64,000 bases of DNA. Source: Beroe forskalii. Its lineage: Eukaryota > Ctenophora > Nuda > Beroida > Beroidae. Made by a program: the position numbers and the translations under genes. The notes under the pieces were generated by a model. That model ran no database searches. It was given only the letters and a program-made list of their open reading frames with translations, and was not told where the DNA came from. Shown piece after piece: positions 1 to 10,215 of the stretch (position 1 is its first letter; each line of letters begins with the position of its first letter). The stretch is taken from the NCBI GenBank assembly GCA_011033025.1, contig WFMF01000007.1, positions 930,001-994,000 of the forward strand, read 5' to 3'.

Positions 1-88
1 GTTTGAACAATGTACAGAGAAGGACAAGTTGGTGATTGACACAAACAAAGCAGAGATTGCCAAGCTTCAAGATGAAATTCTGTTAGAG
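1..88 (+). CDS. Coiled-coil protein gene, first visible exon (5' truncated)
   Basis: The window opens inside an exon of a plus-strand gene that I do not recognise. The frame reads FEQCTEKDKLVID followed by a charged helical stretch ending QDEILLE, then a GT. Together with the following exons it encodes a Glu/Lys/Gln-rich protein with strong coiled-coil character, with no catalytic motif seen. The gene runs to about 6518: exons 201-313, 531-746, 972-1133, 1761-1810, ~2045-2192, 2968-3168, 5286-5440 and possibly 6410-6518. Reading phases agree across most junctions. The donor here (gttggt) is not a strong match, so the exon end is approximate. Confidence 0.6.
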
Positions 89-200
89 GTTGGTATCACT
101 GATTGATTATATAAAATGCGCGTCTATGTTATTAATCCCTTCGTCCATTGTTGTTGCATGTGTACACATATATGGGTGAAACTCAATGGAAATCCCCCAG

Positions 201-313
201 AAAACCAAGGTGGATAACGTACAACAGAAGATGGAGGAAGCCTACTCAATCCTGAAGGAGATGGGATACGATACTGAGAAACTTAGTGAAGTCAACGTTA
301 TCAGCGATAAAGA
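201..313 (+). CDS. Coiled-coil gene exon
   Basis: Acceptor cccccag precedes and donor gtaagt follows. The exon encodes KTKVDNVQQKMEEAYSILKE and continues MGYDTEKLSEVNVISDKE, an amphipathic helix. It ends in phase 2, and the first base of the next exon (531) completes a Glu codon, which supports both junctions. Confidence 0.7.
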
Positions 314-530
314 GTAAGTGGATGGAGTTTCCTTCCATTTAACATGATGCCTGGCAATTCTTTATCAGTTTTTAGACCGCCATGAAGACCTTAAGGGGGC
401 TTAGTATTTGATTTTTGAAGAAATTTTCCTGTAACTTCTGCTGTCTTTCTGGCTTACTCTTCGATATAGATACCGAGAAAAAAAACCCGCGATGGGGTAC
501 CACTAAGGGCTTTAATCCACCACTTCACAG

Positions 531-746
531 GAAGTTCCTGAAATACGAGGAGCGGTTGAAGGAGAGTATGAACCACTCGATAAAGATGAAGGAGGAACGG
601 ATAGCTGTCCTGGAGGACAGAGTCAAGGAGAACACTTGCCAGAACGATATCCTGCGACAGGAACTCTCCATCATCAAGGGACAGAATAAGGATGTGAAGA
701 AGCACAATAGGAGTCTGCAGGAGAGTCTGGATGCCAGCATTACGAG
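531..746 (+). CDS. Coiled-coil gene exon with long heptad stretch
   Basis: Acceptor cttcacag and donor gttagt bound about 72 codons beginning KFLKYEERLKESMNHS and including ERIAVLEDRVKEN and LRQELSIIKGQNKDVKKHN. Leu/Ile/Val recur at heptad spacing, so this is a confident coiled coil. The exon ends in phase 2 (ACG AG). Longer open frames over this stretch run into intron sequence on either side and are not the gene product. Confidence 0.75.
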
Positions 747-971
747 GTTAGTGTTTTTAACCTCGTTGTAGGTAGGGCGATGGTTAGAGTGATCATGATT
801 TTGTTGTATTTCCTGTTTCCTGGAGTTGGACAAAAAATCATAGGACAAAAATAATAACCCCTAATCCCCCGCTTATAACGCCTCATCCCCTCTAATAACC
901 CATCGCTCCCTCTAATAACTCCGTCACTCCCCCAGTAACCAAAGTGCCACGCCGCCCACTCGTCGCATCAG

Positions 972-1133
972 TAAGGGAGTACAGTATGAGCACCATGTGT
1001 CAATGTCCTCTACTCCCATCAAACAGAGACCTTCTCTAGTCGCCATGACATCGCCAAAGATAAACATCAGCTCGATCAAGGAGGGTCAAGCAGCTAATGC
1101 GTCCATGAATAGCAATATTCTCAGCTTCGAATC
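972..1133 (+). CDS. Coiled-coil gene exon, Ser/Thr-rich linker
   Basis: Acceptor gtcgcatcag at 971 gives the only frame that joins the preceding phase-2 exon without a stop. The product reads SKGVQYEHHVSMSSTPIK, then a Ser/Ile/Asn-rich stretch ending NSNILSFES. It is not helical and is probably a linker between coiled coils. Donor gtaagt at 1134, phase 2. The intron upstream (840-960) holds short pyrimidine-rich repeats of CTAATAACCC type. Confidence 0.65.
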
Positions 1134-1760
1134 GTAAGTCTGTTAGTTAGTATCTAGGGATGTGCTTCAATATTGAGGAAATTCAAGAGGACAAAATAGA
1201 CAGTAAACAGAACCACTCTAAATATCCCAAAATTACATTTATGGTAACTTCCATTTATGGTAACTCCGAAAAACCCCGGATAAATCTGCACTGATGGTGC
1301 CCTCCCCAACTTGATGACATCACTCACTCGTTTGCCATATACGGTGCCCTTTCAGTTTTCTGAACTGAGGTATCAAGTAAAACTAAATTGCAATGATAAG
1401 GCATTCACCAAGGAGACACGGACCTGAGCGTAAGGAAATTTTTAATATAAATACACTGTCTTTTGGACTATAAAATACTGAGGTAATAGCCAAAGATTGT
1501 AAAGGTCTTTTAAACGGTGCCTCGTTATTTAGTTGTACTGAGATCTGTAAGACACGCATTTATAAATTGATAAAATTCCTTTTTTGGAGATAAAAATTCA
1601 GACTGCAGTTGGAACAGCCAAGATTAATATAGTTTCATTTAAAAAACACGCGTTATTCAGTTGGTACAGATACTCTTTGTGTTCTGGTTGCAAATTTCTA
1701 CCTGCTGTAGTTCTATTTTCTCTCAAAATAATTCAGGAGCTGCAGTTGACTGTTTCCAAG

Positions 1761-1810
1761 GTACCTTGTGGAGATACAGAACCTCAGAGAACACGCCATG
1801 AACCTCAAGA
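1761..1810 (+). CDS. Coiled-coil gene small exon
   Basis: Taking tttccaag as acceptor lets the preceding TC join G to give Ser, followed by YLVEIQNLREHAMNLK. Earlier acceptors run into a TGA in this frame. The donor may be gtaagg at 1811 (phase 1) or gtacac at 1816 (phase 0). The second fits the next exon better, so the 3' limit is uncertain by 5 nt. Confidence 0.45.
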
Positions 1811-2044
1811 GTAAGGTACACAAACTTTCTATTCAAAACAACATGCTGTATTTCTATTTTCTCTCCATATGATCCACCCTTCAATATTCTCCACAAGAAT
1901 AGACATTTCAGCCTTCTCAAGTATCCTCTAGAAATCAAGTTTTTCCATATGAACAAAAAGGGGGAGGGGACAAGGGGGAGGTCTAGTGTAACGAGTAGAT
2001 CAGAATTCCTCACATTTCTTTGGCCAGAGATGAATATCTCGTGA

Positions 2045-2192
2045 GTACAAGAAACAGCTGAACAAGTTAGAGGGTCTGGAGATCGAGCGCCAGGCTTTAG
2101 AGGAGATGAACGAGAAGTTGAAACAGGCATGTGACGAGTTGGTGGAGGACAAGAACTACGCCAATGATCAGTGCCAAAAGGTCCTCATTCAG
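2045..2192 (+). CDS. Coiled-coil gene exon
   Basis: The frame reads YKKQLNKLEGLEIERQALEE and continues MNEKLKQACDELVEDKNYANDQCQKVLIQ up to a gtaaaa donor at 2193. The coiled-coil pattern is clear. The acceptor is unclear: the obvious ggccag at about 2027 would include an in-frame TGA, so the start given is approximate. This may reflect a weak acceptor or a sequence error. Confidence 0.55.
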
Positions 2193-2967
2193 GTAAAAAC
2201 AGTGCAGTGTGTTACGACAATTCCTTCTCACTTTGGAGAGCTCTACAAACGGTTCCATCGCTCGGTTAGGTTGTTATCTGCACAGAACAGACCGCATTGT
2301 TTCGTTGTGCCATCTATAGGGCTGAAGCGTTGCTTTGCTACATCTTTCTTATATTTTTCGACTGATTGCAGTATTCCTGAACTTTTTCCAGCGTTTCTCT
2401 CTGGGATATTCTTGCCTGAAAGATATCACTTATACTTCCACTTTGACATTTCAGGATGCATATTCATTATTTACTGAGAATAGGACTTACACTGCTGTAT
2501 AACTTTCATAACTTTAAATCAAGGTCCTTGCATACAGATTATTCTGCATTGTTTGAATCCCTCAAAATAAGTGCAATTAGAGTATTCAAATTCTTAATGT
2601 TGTTCGGAAACAAACGACCTTTGCTTCTCTTACGCGAGTGTAGTGCATTGATTGGCAGAGTTTCGACTAATCAGTCTAACTTTATGATTTGTCTTGTTTT
2701 ACGCCTCAAACTCCGCCCTTGTAATATTGCGTCTTTCTGTTGCAGTGGCAATATTTATTCAAGAATTAAACTTTATTCCGTTTCTCGAACCTGTTCTAAA
2801 ATCAGGTACTCCTAACTCCTAAGAGAGCGAGTTTAAAACGTTAAATGAACGATCAACTTTAAAATATGGAGATTTCGAAAACCATGTGATTATCTTCGTA
2901 CTCCTAATTGATACTTGCTTTAGAACCAGGAACTGCTGATAAATACTAAACCCTGTACTTGTTTTAG

Positions 2968-3168
2968 AACCAGGAACTGCTGATAAAGACGATGGAGGAC
3001 CAGGAAAAGAACAGGGAAGAAGCGAGGGTATTCCAGGATCAGATCATGTACATGAAGCAGGATAACCAGAAACTTGCCATTCACCTGGCCCTCAAGTCCC
3101 AGCAATCGGAGACGGACAGCAAGAAGAAACCCTTCTACAAGAGCATCTTCAAATCCAAGAAATCAAAG
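2968..3168 (+). CDS. Coiled-coil gene exon, basic C-terminal part
   Basis: Sixty-seven codons in phase 0, beginning NQELLIKTMEDQEKNREEAR and ending in a Lys-rich tail KKPFYKSIFKSKKSK. Acceptor cttgttttag, donor gtttat. About 45 nt upstream (2922-2953) the acceptor plus the first exon bases (TTTAG|AACCAGGAACTGCTGATAAA) are present in a second, near-identical copy, so the splice acceptor is duplicated. An open frame continues downstream into the minisatellite but crosses the donor. Confidence 0.75.
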
Positions 3169-3287
3169 GTTTATATTTTACAGCACTCTTTTAGACTAAC
3201 TCCTAATGGCTGTGAGGGGTCTTTTTTTCTATGGCTCAGCGCATTTGAACACGCATCTGTGTACCCCTTTTTTAAACCTCGTCTACC

Positions 3288-5285
3288 AAGGTTCGAGAGG
3301 ACGGTGGGGGAGGTGGAGGAGTTGGGCTATCCGGTACCCCTTTCTCAACCCTCCCTACCCAGGTTCGAGAGGACGGTGGGGGAGGTGGAGGAGTTGGGCT
3401 ATCCGGTACCCCTTTCTCAACCCTCCCTACCCAGGTTCGAGAAGACGGTGGAGGAGGTGGAGGAGTTGGGCTATCCGGCACCCCCTTCTCAACCCTCCCT
3501 ACCCAGGTTCGAGAGGATGGTGGGGGTGGAGGAGTTGGGCTATCCGGCCCCCTTTCTCAACCCTCCCTACCCAGATTCGAGAGTACGGTTGAGGTGTGGG
3601 GTTATCCGGCACCCCTTTCTCAACCCTCCCTACCCAGGTTCGAGAGGACGGTGGTGGAGGTGGAGGAGTTGGGCTATCCGGCACCCCTTTCTCAACCCTC
3701 CCTACCCAGGTTCGAGAGGACGGTGGGGGTGGTGGAGGAGTTGGGCTATCCGGCACCCTTTTCTCAACCCTCCCTACCCAGGTTCGAGAGGACGGTGGGG
3801 GAGGTGGAGGAGTTGGGCTATCCGGCACCCCTTTCTCAACCCTCCCTACCCAGGTTCGAGAGGACGGTGGGGAGGTGGAGGAGTTGGGTTATCCGGCACC
3901 CTTTTCAACCCTCCTACCCAGGTTGAGGAGGTGGGGTTATCCGGCACCCTTTCTCAACCCTCCTACCCAGGTTCGAGAGGACGGTGGGGAGGTGGAGGAG
4001 TTGGGCTATCCGGCACCCCTTTCTCAACCCTCCCTACCCAGGTTTGAGAGGACGGTGGGGAGGTGGAGGGTTCACCCCTTTCTCAACCCTCCCTACCCAG
4101 GTTCGAGAAGACGGTGGGGGGTGGAGGTGTGGGTCTATCCGGCACCCCTTTCTCAACCCTCCCTTCCCAGGTTCGAGAGGACGGTGGGGGTGGAGGTGTG
4201 GGTCTATCCGGCACCCCTTTCTCAACCCTCCCTACCCAGGTACGAGAGGACGGTGGGGTTGGTGGAGGTGTGGGGCTATCTGGTACCCCTTTCTCAACCC
4301 TCCCTACCCAGGTACGAGAGGACGGTGGGGGAGGTGGAGGAGTTGGGGTATCCGGTACCCCTTTCTCAACCCTCTCTACCCAGGTTCGAGAAGACGGTGG
4401 AGGAGGTGGAGGAGTTGGGCTATCCGGCACCCCTTTCTCAACCCTCTTTAACCAGGTACGAGAAGACGGTGGAGGTGGAGGAGTGGGGCTATCCGGCACC
4501 CCTTTCTCAACCCTCCCTACCCAGGTTCGAGAAGACGGTGGGGGGTGGAGGTGTGGGTCTATCCGGCACCCCTTTCTCAACCCTCCCTTCCCAGGTTCGA
4601 GAGGACGGTGGGGGTGGATGTGTGGGTCTATCCGGCACCCCTTTCTCAACCCTCCCTACCAAGGTTCGAGAGGACGGTGGGGGAGGTGGAGGAGTTGGGC
4701 TATCCGGTACCCTTTCTCAACCCTCCCTACCCAGGTTCGAGAGGACGGTGGGGGAGGTGGAGGAGTTGGGCTATCCGGCACCCCTTTCTCAACCCTCCCT
4801 ACCCAGGTTCGAGAGGACGGTGGGGGTGGTGGAGGAGTTGGGCTATCCGGCACCCCTTTCTCAACCCTCTTTAACCAGGTACGAGAAGACGGTGGGGGTG
4901 GAGGAGTGGGGCTATCCGGCACCCCTTTCTCAACCCTCCCTACCCAGGTTCGAGAAGACGGTGGGGGAGGAGGTGTGGTTCATCCGGCACCCTTTCAACC
5001 CTCCCTTCCCAGGTTCTGAGAGGACGGTGGGGGTGGAGGTGTGGTTCATCCGCACCTTTCTCAACCCTCCCTACCCAGGTACGAGAGGACGGTGGGGGTG
5101 GTGGAGGTGTGGGGCTATCTGGTACCCCTTTCTCAACCCTCCCTACCCAGGTTCGAGAGGACGGTGGGGGTGGAGGAGTTGGCCTATCCGGTACCCCTTT
5201 CTCAACCCTCCCTACCCAGGTTCGAGAAGACGGTGGGGGAGGAGTTGGGCTATCCGGCACCCCTTTCTCAACCCTCCCTACCCAG
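3288..5285 (+). repeat. 72-bp minisatellite of about 30 splice-acceptor-bearing units
   Basis: The unit is nominally 72 bp and each copy contains TTTCTCAACCCTCCCTACCC followed by AG, then GTTCGAGAGGACGGTGGGGG. The pyrimidine tract and AG are those of the genuine acceptor at 5285, and the bases after AG are copies of the start of exon 5286-5440. I count about 30 acceptor-like junctions from 3288 to 5285. A 72-bp unit equals 24 codons and reads VREDGGGGGGVGLSGTPFST followed by LPTQ without a stop, in phase 0, the phase of the upstream exon. Several units carry small indels that would shift frame. The long Gly-rich, Pro-rich and Arg-rich open frames here, on both strands, are by-products of the repeat. 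Confidence 0.9.
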
Positions 5286-5440
5286 GTACGAGAGGACGCT
5301 GGTGGAGGAGGTGGAGGAGTTGGCCTATCCGGCACCCCCCACATTGACGAGTATCTGGACCAACTCTCCCTGGACAGCGGAGAGCGGGTAACGCCTCCAG
5401 ACTACGATAACAACGGCTTCTACCACCGCGACCACTTTGC
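5286..5440 (+). CDS. Coiled-coil gene exon after the minisatellite
   Basis: Starts in phase 0 immediately after the last acceptor of the array and reads VREDAGGGGGGVGLSGTP, then unique sequence HIDEYLDQLSLDSGERVTPP and DYDNNGFYHRDHFA. Donor gtaagt at 5441. The Gly-rich N-terminal end of the exon is the seed of the 72-bp minisatellite. The unique acidic part argues that this is true coding sequence. If an upstream acceptor were used, some multiple of 24 Gly-rich residues would be added. Confidence 0.7.
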
Positions 5441-5559
5441 GTAAGTGAGCATTCATTTCACTGTAGTCAATTGATAGCCCGTTGGAAGGGTTTGAATTTG
5501 TCAATTCCTTGCAATCAAAAATCTTGAACGTTATTTTGGGGGCTGTTGACTGTACTTAA

Positions 5560-6375
5560 AATTCATTAGACTCCTACTCAGTCTCCACTGACCACTGGGC
5601 TCCAATCAGCCTCCACTAGGCTCTAGCCCCATAAGGCTCCATAGTATCCCTCAGCCTCCCACTTGGCTCTAACCAGCCTCCACTTGGCTCACTCAGCCTC
5701 CACTAGGCCCCACAGCCTCCATTAGGCTCCTTCAGATTCCATTAGGCTCCACTCAGCCTCCACTAGGCCCCACAGCCTCCACTGGACTCAACCAGCCTCC
5801 AACTAGGCTCCACTCAGCCTCCACTGAACCACTAGGCCCCACACAGCCGCCACTAGGTTCCACTCAGCCACTAGGCTCCATTCAGCCTCCACTAGGCTTC
5901 ATTCAGTTTCCACTAGGTTCCACCCAGCCTCTACTAGGCTCCACAGCCTCCGCTGACCACTAGGCTCCACTCAGCCTCCACTAGGCTCCACTCAGCCTCC
6001 ACTGAGCTCCACCCAGCCTCTACTAGGCTCCACTTATTCTCCACTAGGCTCCACACATCGTTCATTAGACTCTACTCAGTCTCCACTGACCACTAGGCTC
6101 CAATCAGCCTCCATAAGGCTCCACAAAGCCTCCATAAGGCTCCACTCAGTATCCAGTATCCACTCAGCCTCCACTTGGCTCCAACCAACCTCCACTTGGC
6201 ACCATTCAGCCTCCGCTAGACACCGCACAGCCTCCACTAGGCGTCCACAGCCTCCATTAGGCGTCACAGCCTCCACTAGCCTTCATGCAGCCTCCACTAG
6301 GCTGAGAGGCTCACGCAGCCTCCACTAGGCTCACCAGCCTCCTAGGCGCCACTGAGCCTTCACTAGGCAATAAGC
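5560..6375 (+). repeat. ~20-bp CAGCCTCCACTAGGCTCCA minisatellite
   Basis: About 40 degenerate copies of a 19-21-bp unit close to CAGCCTCCACTAGGCTCCA, intronic between exon 5286-5440 and the possible terminal exon at 6410. There are some higher-order variants (ACTGACCACTAGG). Open frames on the minus strand here (MEADWSLVEA-like) are repeat artefacts. Confidence 0.9.
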
Positions 6376-6409
6376 ATTCTCAACACCGTTGTGTTGGGTT
6401 ATGCTGCAG

Positions 6410-6518
6410 GAATCCATGGAAACTGGTGACCAGTGGTTACGGTGGGGCCTTACCATTGACTTTAGGCTGCGTATGTAGCGTAGATGCTTCGGTTTTAGGG
6501 CTTCATACAACTGTTTGA
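6410..6518 (+). CDS. Possible terminal exon of the coiled-coil gene
   Basis: Acceptor gttatgctgcag at 6409 joins the preceding phase-2 end to give Ala and then NPWKLVTSGYGGALPLTLGC, continuing VCSVDASVLGLHTTV and a TGA. The phase fits and the frame is open to a stop, but I recognise no homology. A gtatgt inside it could instead be a donor. An AATAAA lies at about 6955. Without it, the gene's 3' end is unseen in the window. Confidence 0.35.
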
Positions 6519-6707
6519 TCCGTTGATAGGATTACTTAGTACTTAAATGCATAAAACTTAAAGTAAGACATAGTGAAATATCGTATTTTTTACTGTAGCC
6601 TACTACTTTATTCAATGTGGATGTGCTCTCTGCTACAGCTTCTGGGTAACGTCAAAATGTGAAACAGACCTTGGGAATCGATTCAGCATCCTTGAAAAGT
6701 ATATTAT

Positions 6708-6852
6708 GGGTACTTAAAGTGTTGCCAAAGTGCTCAAAAAGGTGTTTTATTTTTGGCAAACTTTGGCAAACTTTGGCAAATGCTTCCACTTTTTTTGGAG
6801 TTTGCCAAATAAAGTGTTTGCCAAAGTTTGCCATAGTTTGCCAAAGTTTGCC
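6708..6852. repeat. TTTGGCAAAC tandem/foldback repeat
   Basis: Copies of TTTGGCAAAC run to about 6780, then after a short spacer the complementary GTTTGCCAAA follows several times, so the segment can fold on itself. Both-strand short open frames are artefacts. Function unknown. Confidence 0.75.
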
Positions 6853-7053
6853 TTACCTCCCCCCCTTACTACTACGAGCCGCAGCCGAGAGTGTACTTCA
6901 CTAAAACTTAAAAACCATAAAGTGTAAAAATGTAAAATTATAATGCTCTCTCTAATAAAAATTTGCGTTTATGTCGGCACTTAGAAATAAATTCAGTCTT
7001 TTTATTTAAAAGTTTTTGATTGTCCTTAAATTTTATGATTTGGAGCTTTTCGC

Positions 7054-7905
7054 TCAGGCAGAGGTCTGGTTGAGCCGTCCGTTCTGATAGGGCCTGGCAA
7101 ACTGCAAAATCTTCCAATTCAGCACAGGGATACGGCCTTGGTCCTTCATCTCCCAGAACTTCTTGGAGAGTTCAGTGTCCTGTTCGTGCTCCCTGTACTT
7201 CATTGAGTTCTTGTGTTTGGAGACTCTTTTCTTCACTTCTGGCTCTGATATACCAATGTAGGAGAAGGAATCCGTGGTGTCCGATATGGTAGCTTGGTAC
7301 ACAACTGCTTTGGCCCGACATTGGCCGTCCAGGGGGCACTGCTCTTTGTTCCTGCAGTTACAGGGCAGTGTTTGGGTCTCTTCAGTTCTGTCTAGGGCCT
7401 TTCTATTATGGGATTTTATCATACTTCCTATGTTTGGGGTACAAGAGTATGATAGTTTAACGTTGTTCCTGTTCAAGATTTTATGGAACTTGTGTCGCTT
7501 CGGGAAGTGTTTTTCCAAGATCTTGAAAAATTCTTTCCCAATCTTTGTCGTAACATTCTCGCTGAATGGGGGGTTAAACCAAATGATAGCTCGACGACGT
7601 TTAGTGCGTGTGTTCTGAGGGGAAGGGGTGCTTTCGGTCCATTGAAGATGCTCGCTGTAGCCGCTTTTCTGAAGTGCTTCTTGGTATATGATTTTACTAT
7701 CATTAAACACCGTCTCATTGCTAGAGATTGAGTTTAATCGATTGTTAATCATAGGGACCAAGTTCTTTTTGATTGAAGGCGGGTGGTTCGATTCTTTGTG
7801 GATGTAAAGGGGTGTGTCGTTTGGCTTTCTGTATGGTTTGTACGTCCCATCCATCAGGTTGAGTGTGATGTCCAAGAAGTTAGCAACAACCATATCAGTC
7901 TGAAC
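7054..7905 (-). mobile_element. Penelope-like retroelement relic (GIY-YIG C-terminal part)
   Basis: An open frame of about 280 codons with the C-terminal half of a Penelope-like element protein. FLDITLNLMDGTYKPYRKPN and then PLYIHKESNHPPS are the end of the reverse transcriptase/thumb region. Near residue 180 a Cys cluster CNCRNKEQCPLDGQC precedes a GIY-YIG-type nuclease with FSYIGISEPEVKKRVSKHKN. The family normally has the full RT domain upstream. Here the frame meets a TGA just before QTDM, so the RT core (catalytic Asp region) is absent and the copy is 5' truncated. It sits between the coiled-coil gene and XPO4. Family placement rests on motif memory, so a related GIY-YIG retroelement is possible. 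Confidence 0.75.
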
Positions 7906-8187
7906 AAATCATTTTGCCATTATTTTCATGTTACTTGTCTTCTGACGATTGGGCATGAATTCACCCATGAAACTCAAAGTAAAGACGATTAACCTTGTGT
8001 TTTAATTTGTTGTAACTCGCTCGCTTATGCTAGAGCACTTTGTGAAATTGAATTTCAACACACTGGTAAATGTGAATCAGTACGCATAAAATCGCTCCTT
8101 CCAAAATCAGGCCGTGCCAATTAAACTCAAGTTTGAATAGCTCTCAAAGAATCATCTCACCCTAACTGAACTTGTGAATATTTCCAG

Positions 8188-8293
8188 GCGCCACCGTCGG
8201 CTGTTGGAGTTGATCAGAGGAAACAGGCAGAGAATTTCCTGCTGAAATTCAAGAAATCAGACAAACCTTACGCTATCTGCAAGAGGATCTTAG
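8188..8293 (+). CDS. XPO4: Exportin-4 exon A
   Basis: First recognised exon of exportin-4, a karyopherin-beta family nuclear export receptor; its known vertebrate homologue exports eIF5A and Smad3 and imports Sox factors with Ran. Acceptor tttccag, then APPSAVGVDQRKQAENFLL and KFKKSDKPYAICKRIL, matching the N-terminal HEAT repeat of animal XPO4. The true first exon (about 25 residues) was not found between 6.5 and 8.2 kb. Donor gtgagc, phase 1. The plus-strand gene continues with exons 8951, 9435, 10013, 13820, 15828, 16336, 17820, 18071, 18467 and 20525. All its exons are HEAT-repeat sequence. The gene breaks off after 20658, at the inverted-repeat centre. Confidence 0.8.
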
Positions 8294-8429
8294 GTGAGCA
8301 CTTCCTTCCGGATTAAGGAATACAATTAAGAGATTAGGGCAATACTAAGATTCCAGTATCTCTAATTAAGGACCAGCAATGAGTGTAGAATGTATGTAAA
8401 CGATTTCGCGCGCAAATTTTGACGTACGG

Positions 8430-8565
8430 CGCGGTAACGTTTTGTCCTAGTAGCACACTATTTTTATGCGCAAATCTATTTTCATCGCGCGCGCGCGCAG
8501 TGGCGCGCGCGCGCCACGTACGCTCCAAATCGATCGGGGCGGCCTGCGCGCATTTGGCCGGACGG
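8430..8565. repeat. CG-rich intronic segment with (GC)n runs
   Basis: Alternating GCGCGC runs with palindromic GGCGCGCGCGCGCC sit in otherwise AT-moderate intron sequence of XPO4. They have potential for Z-DNA or hairpins. No gene is seen. Confidence 0.6.
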
Positions 8566-8950
8566 GCTACGGATTTTGCAGTCCTGAATCGGGCAGGAGT
8601 ACTGGTCGGTGGACTGCTAGTATGAGTGGTAGGTTTCTACTCGCCATAGATGACAAGTTCGAAGTTCGCTCAGGTAACGTAGGAAGTGCACTGCAATGTG
8701 CTCTGTGCCCAGCATCATCAACATGATCAAACATCGGACCAGGCAGAATTCATCGTACACCATCCGTTTAACCCTTTCAGAGAACCTGTTCCTTCCCCCA
8801 AGAAGCCTTATCTTAGACATCCCCCATCCAAGGCGAATAATAGGAATAAATTTAATTATTTTTCAGGCGAAGTAGTTATCTCTTCGTACAAAAGGCAAGA
8901 CTTTGCGACTTTTCCTTGTACGATAACTAAGGAACTGACAATCATTTCAG

Positions 8951-9092
8951 AAAGTTCTGAAGACCCTTACCTCCATTTCCTTGCTTCGTCGACCCTGAAA
9001 GAAGGTATCATGCGGGAGTGGGCTATGTTGGGAAACGAGGAGATAGACCAGTTGAGAGACTACCTGTTAAACTACACTCACCATCATCTCAA
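8951..9092 (+). CDS. XPO4: Exportin-4 exon B
   Basis: Acceptor catttcag. AA joins the preceding G to make Glu: ESSEDPYLHFLASSTLKEG, then IMREWAMLGNEEIDQLRDYL. It aligns with the XPO4 segment around the conserved VREW motif and following helix. Donor gtaagg, phase 2. Confidence 0.85.
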
Positions 9093-9229
9093 GTAAGGCA
9101 CTGATCAGCTTCCTTCAATCGAGTACTTCTACTTGGTTTGAAATGAAATTCAACAGCTGTAGTTTCTCTGATAATTTTGAAGTAAATAGAGGAATCCTCC
9201 AGTATACAATCCAAATTCCAAATCACCAC

Positions 9230-9433
9230 AAAGTTACCCCCTCTCTCCCAAATTACCACAGTGACCACCTCCTCTCCCAAATCACCAAAAAGTGACCACC
9301 TCTCCCAAATTAATACAAAGTGACCCCTCCTCTTACAAATCACCACAAAGTAACCCCCCTCTTACAAATCACCACAAAGTGACCCCATCCTCTCCCGAAT
9401 CACCACAAAGTAACCCCCTCCTTTCCCCTCCCA
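9230..9433 (+). repeat. Minisatellite running up to an XPO4 acceptor
   Basis: Eight or so copies of a unit near CAAATCACCACAAAGTGACC with CTCTCCC run directly into the acceptor tttcccctcccag of exon C at 9434, so the pyrimidine tract of the acceptor is built from the last repeat copies. Confidence 0.75.
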
Positions 9434-9434
9434 G

Positions 9435-9687
9435 CTCACACACCTACGTGCTGCGTCAGATGCTGCACGTTGTAGCCCTCATAGTCAAGCGGTCCCTCCT
9501 AACCCGGGAGCCAGCGTACCTCCAGGGATTTGTGAGCAACGTGTGCTCTCTCTTCAAGTCTCCCACCACCCTAAATCTTGGTCTGGAGATTGCGGGGGCA
9601 CTCCTGGCGGAGTTTACTGTGGCAGATAAGACCCTGTCTAGTTACATGAGTTACCAGCACAACTTGGACTGCAAGAAAGCGATAGAG
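9435..9687 (+). CDS. XPO4: Exportin-4 exon C
   Basis: Phase 2 to phase 0, 84 codons: NSHTYVLRQMLHVVALIVKR, then SLLTREPAYLQGFVSNVCSL and a third helix LNLGLEIAGALLAEF. It corresponds to the XPO4 segment with the AVIVKRG motif. Donor gtatgt. Confidence 0.88.
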
Positions 9688-9799
9688 GTATGTGGAAATG
9701 TATGGGGCTGTTAGATGACTGCAAGACACAAAATTCACGTATAATATGGTTAAAGCTTTCGCCGCAATCTATATCGAGAGATTCATTTTTTCACAATTC

Positions 9800-10012
9800 A
9801 GGTGCTATTCCCCCCCTTCCCCGAGGATGGAGGGCCCCACTTTTTTCTACTTATTTCCTTAGGGTGACGGATTCGAGTGCTTTGCCGCTACCTGAGGGTC
9901 CTGAGAACCTAAGTCTTAACAAACAATTCTTCCCCTTCAGGGCGACGGTTTGTATTTCAAGTCCAAAGTTTTAACCTTATTCCAGAGGGCTCCCCTAATT
10001 CCTTCCCTTCAG
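9800..10012 (+). repeat. Triplicated acceptor upstream of XPO4 exon D
   Basis: Three degenerate copies of the exon D acceptor and first codons (pyrimidines, AGGGTGACGGTTTGTAT) occur at about 9860, 9940 and 10011. Only the last continues into conserved coding sequence. Confidence 0.6.
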
Positions 10013-10163
10013 GGTGACGGTTTGTATCAGATCTTCGTGTGCACGGTGGAAGTGATAAACCAGCTGCGGGGCGCCACCCCGGTGGAACAGCACCGGAAGG
10101 AGTGGATCCAGGTCATGAACATCCTCTACTCCGTGCTCAGTTGGGACTTCGGGGTCATACTAT
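10013..10163 (+). CDS. XPO4: Exportin-4 exon D
   Basis: Phase 0 start: GDGLYQIFVCTVEVINQLRG, ending in MNILYSVLSWDFGVILC, matching the XPO4 ANQVLSWNF region. Donor gtgagt, phase 1. In other XPO4 proteins about 40 residues (through a conserved W-x-x-x-L motif) lie between this exon and exon E, but I could not find their exon in 10164-13819. The intron holds the repeats at 10216-12460. Confidence 0.88.
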
Positions 10164-10215
10164 GTGAGTAACATGGCTTCTTGAGGGGGGGGGTCGTTCT
10201 CATTCACGGGGAACG

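Noticed and set aside
3596-5347. 583-codon Gly/Pro/Arg-rich open frame
   Set aside because: It is produced by the 72-bp minisatellite, crosses acceptor copies and changes reading register with unit indels. Only the last exon (5286-5440) is supported as coding.
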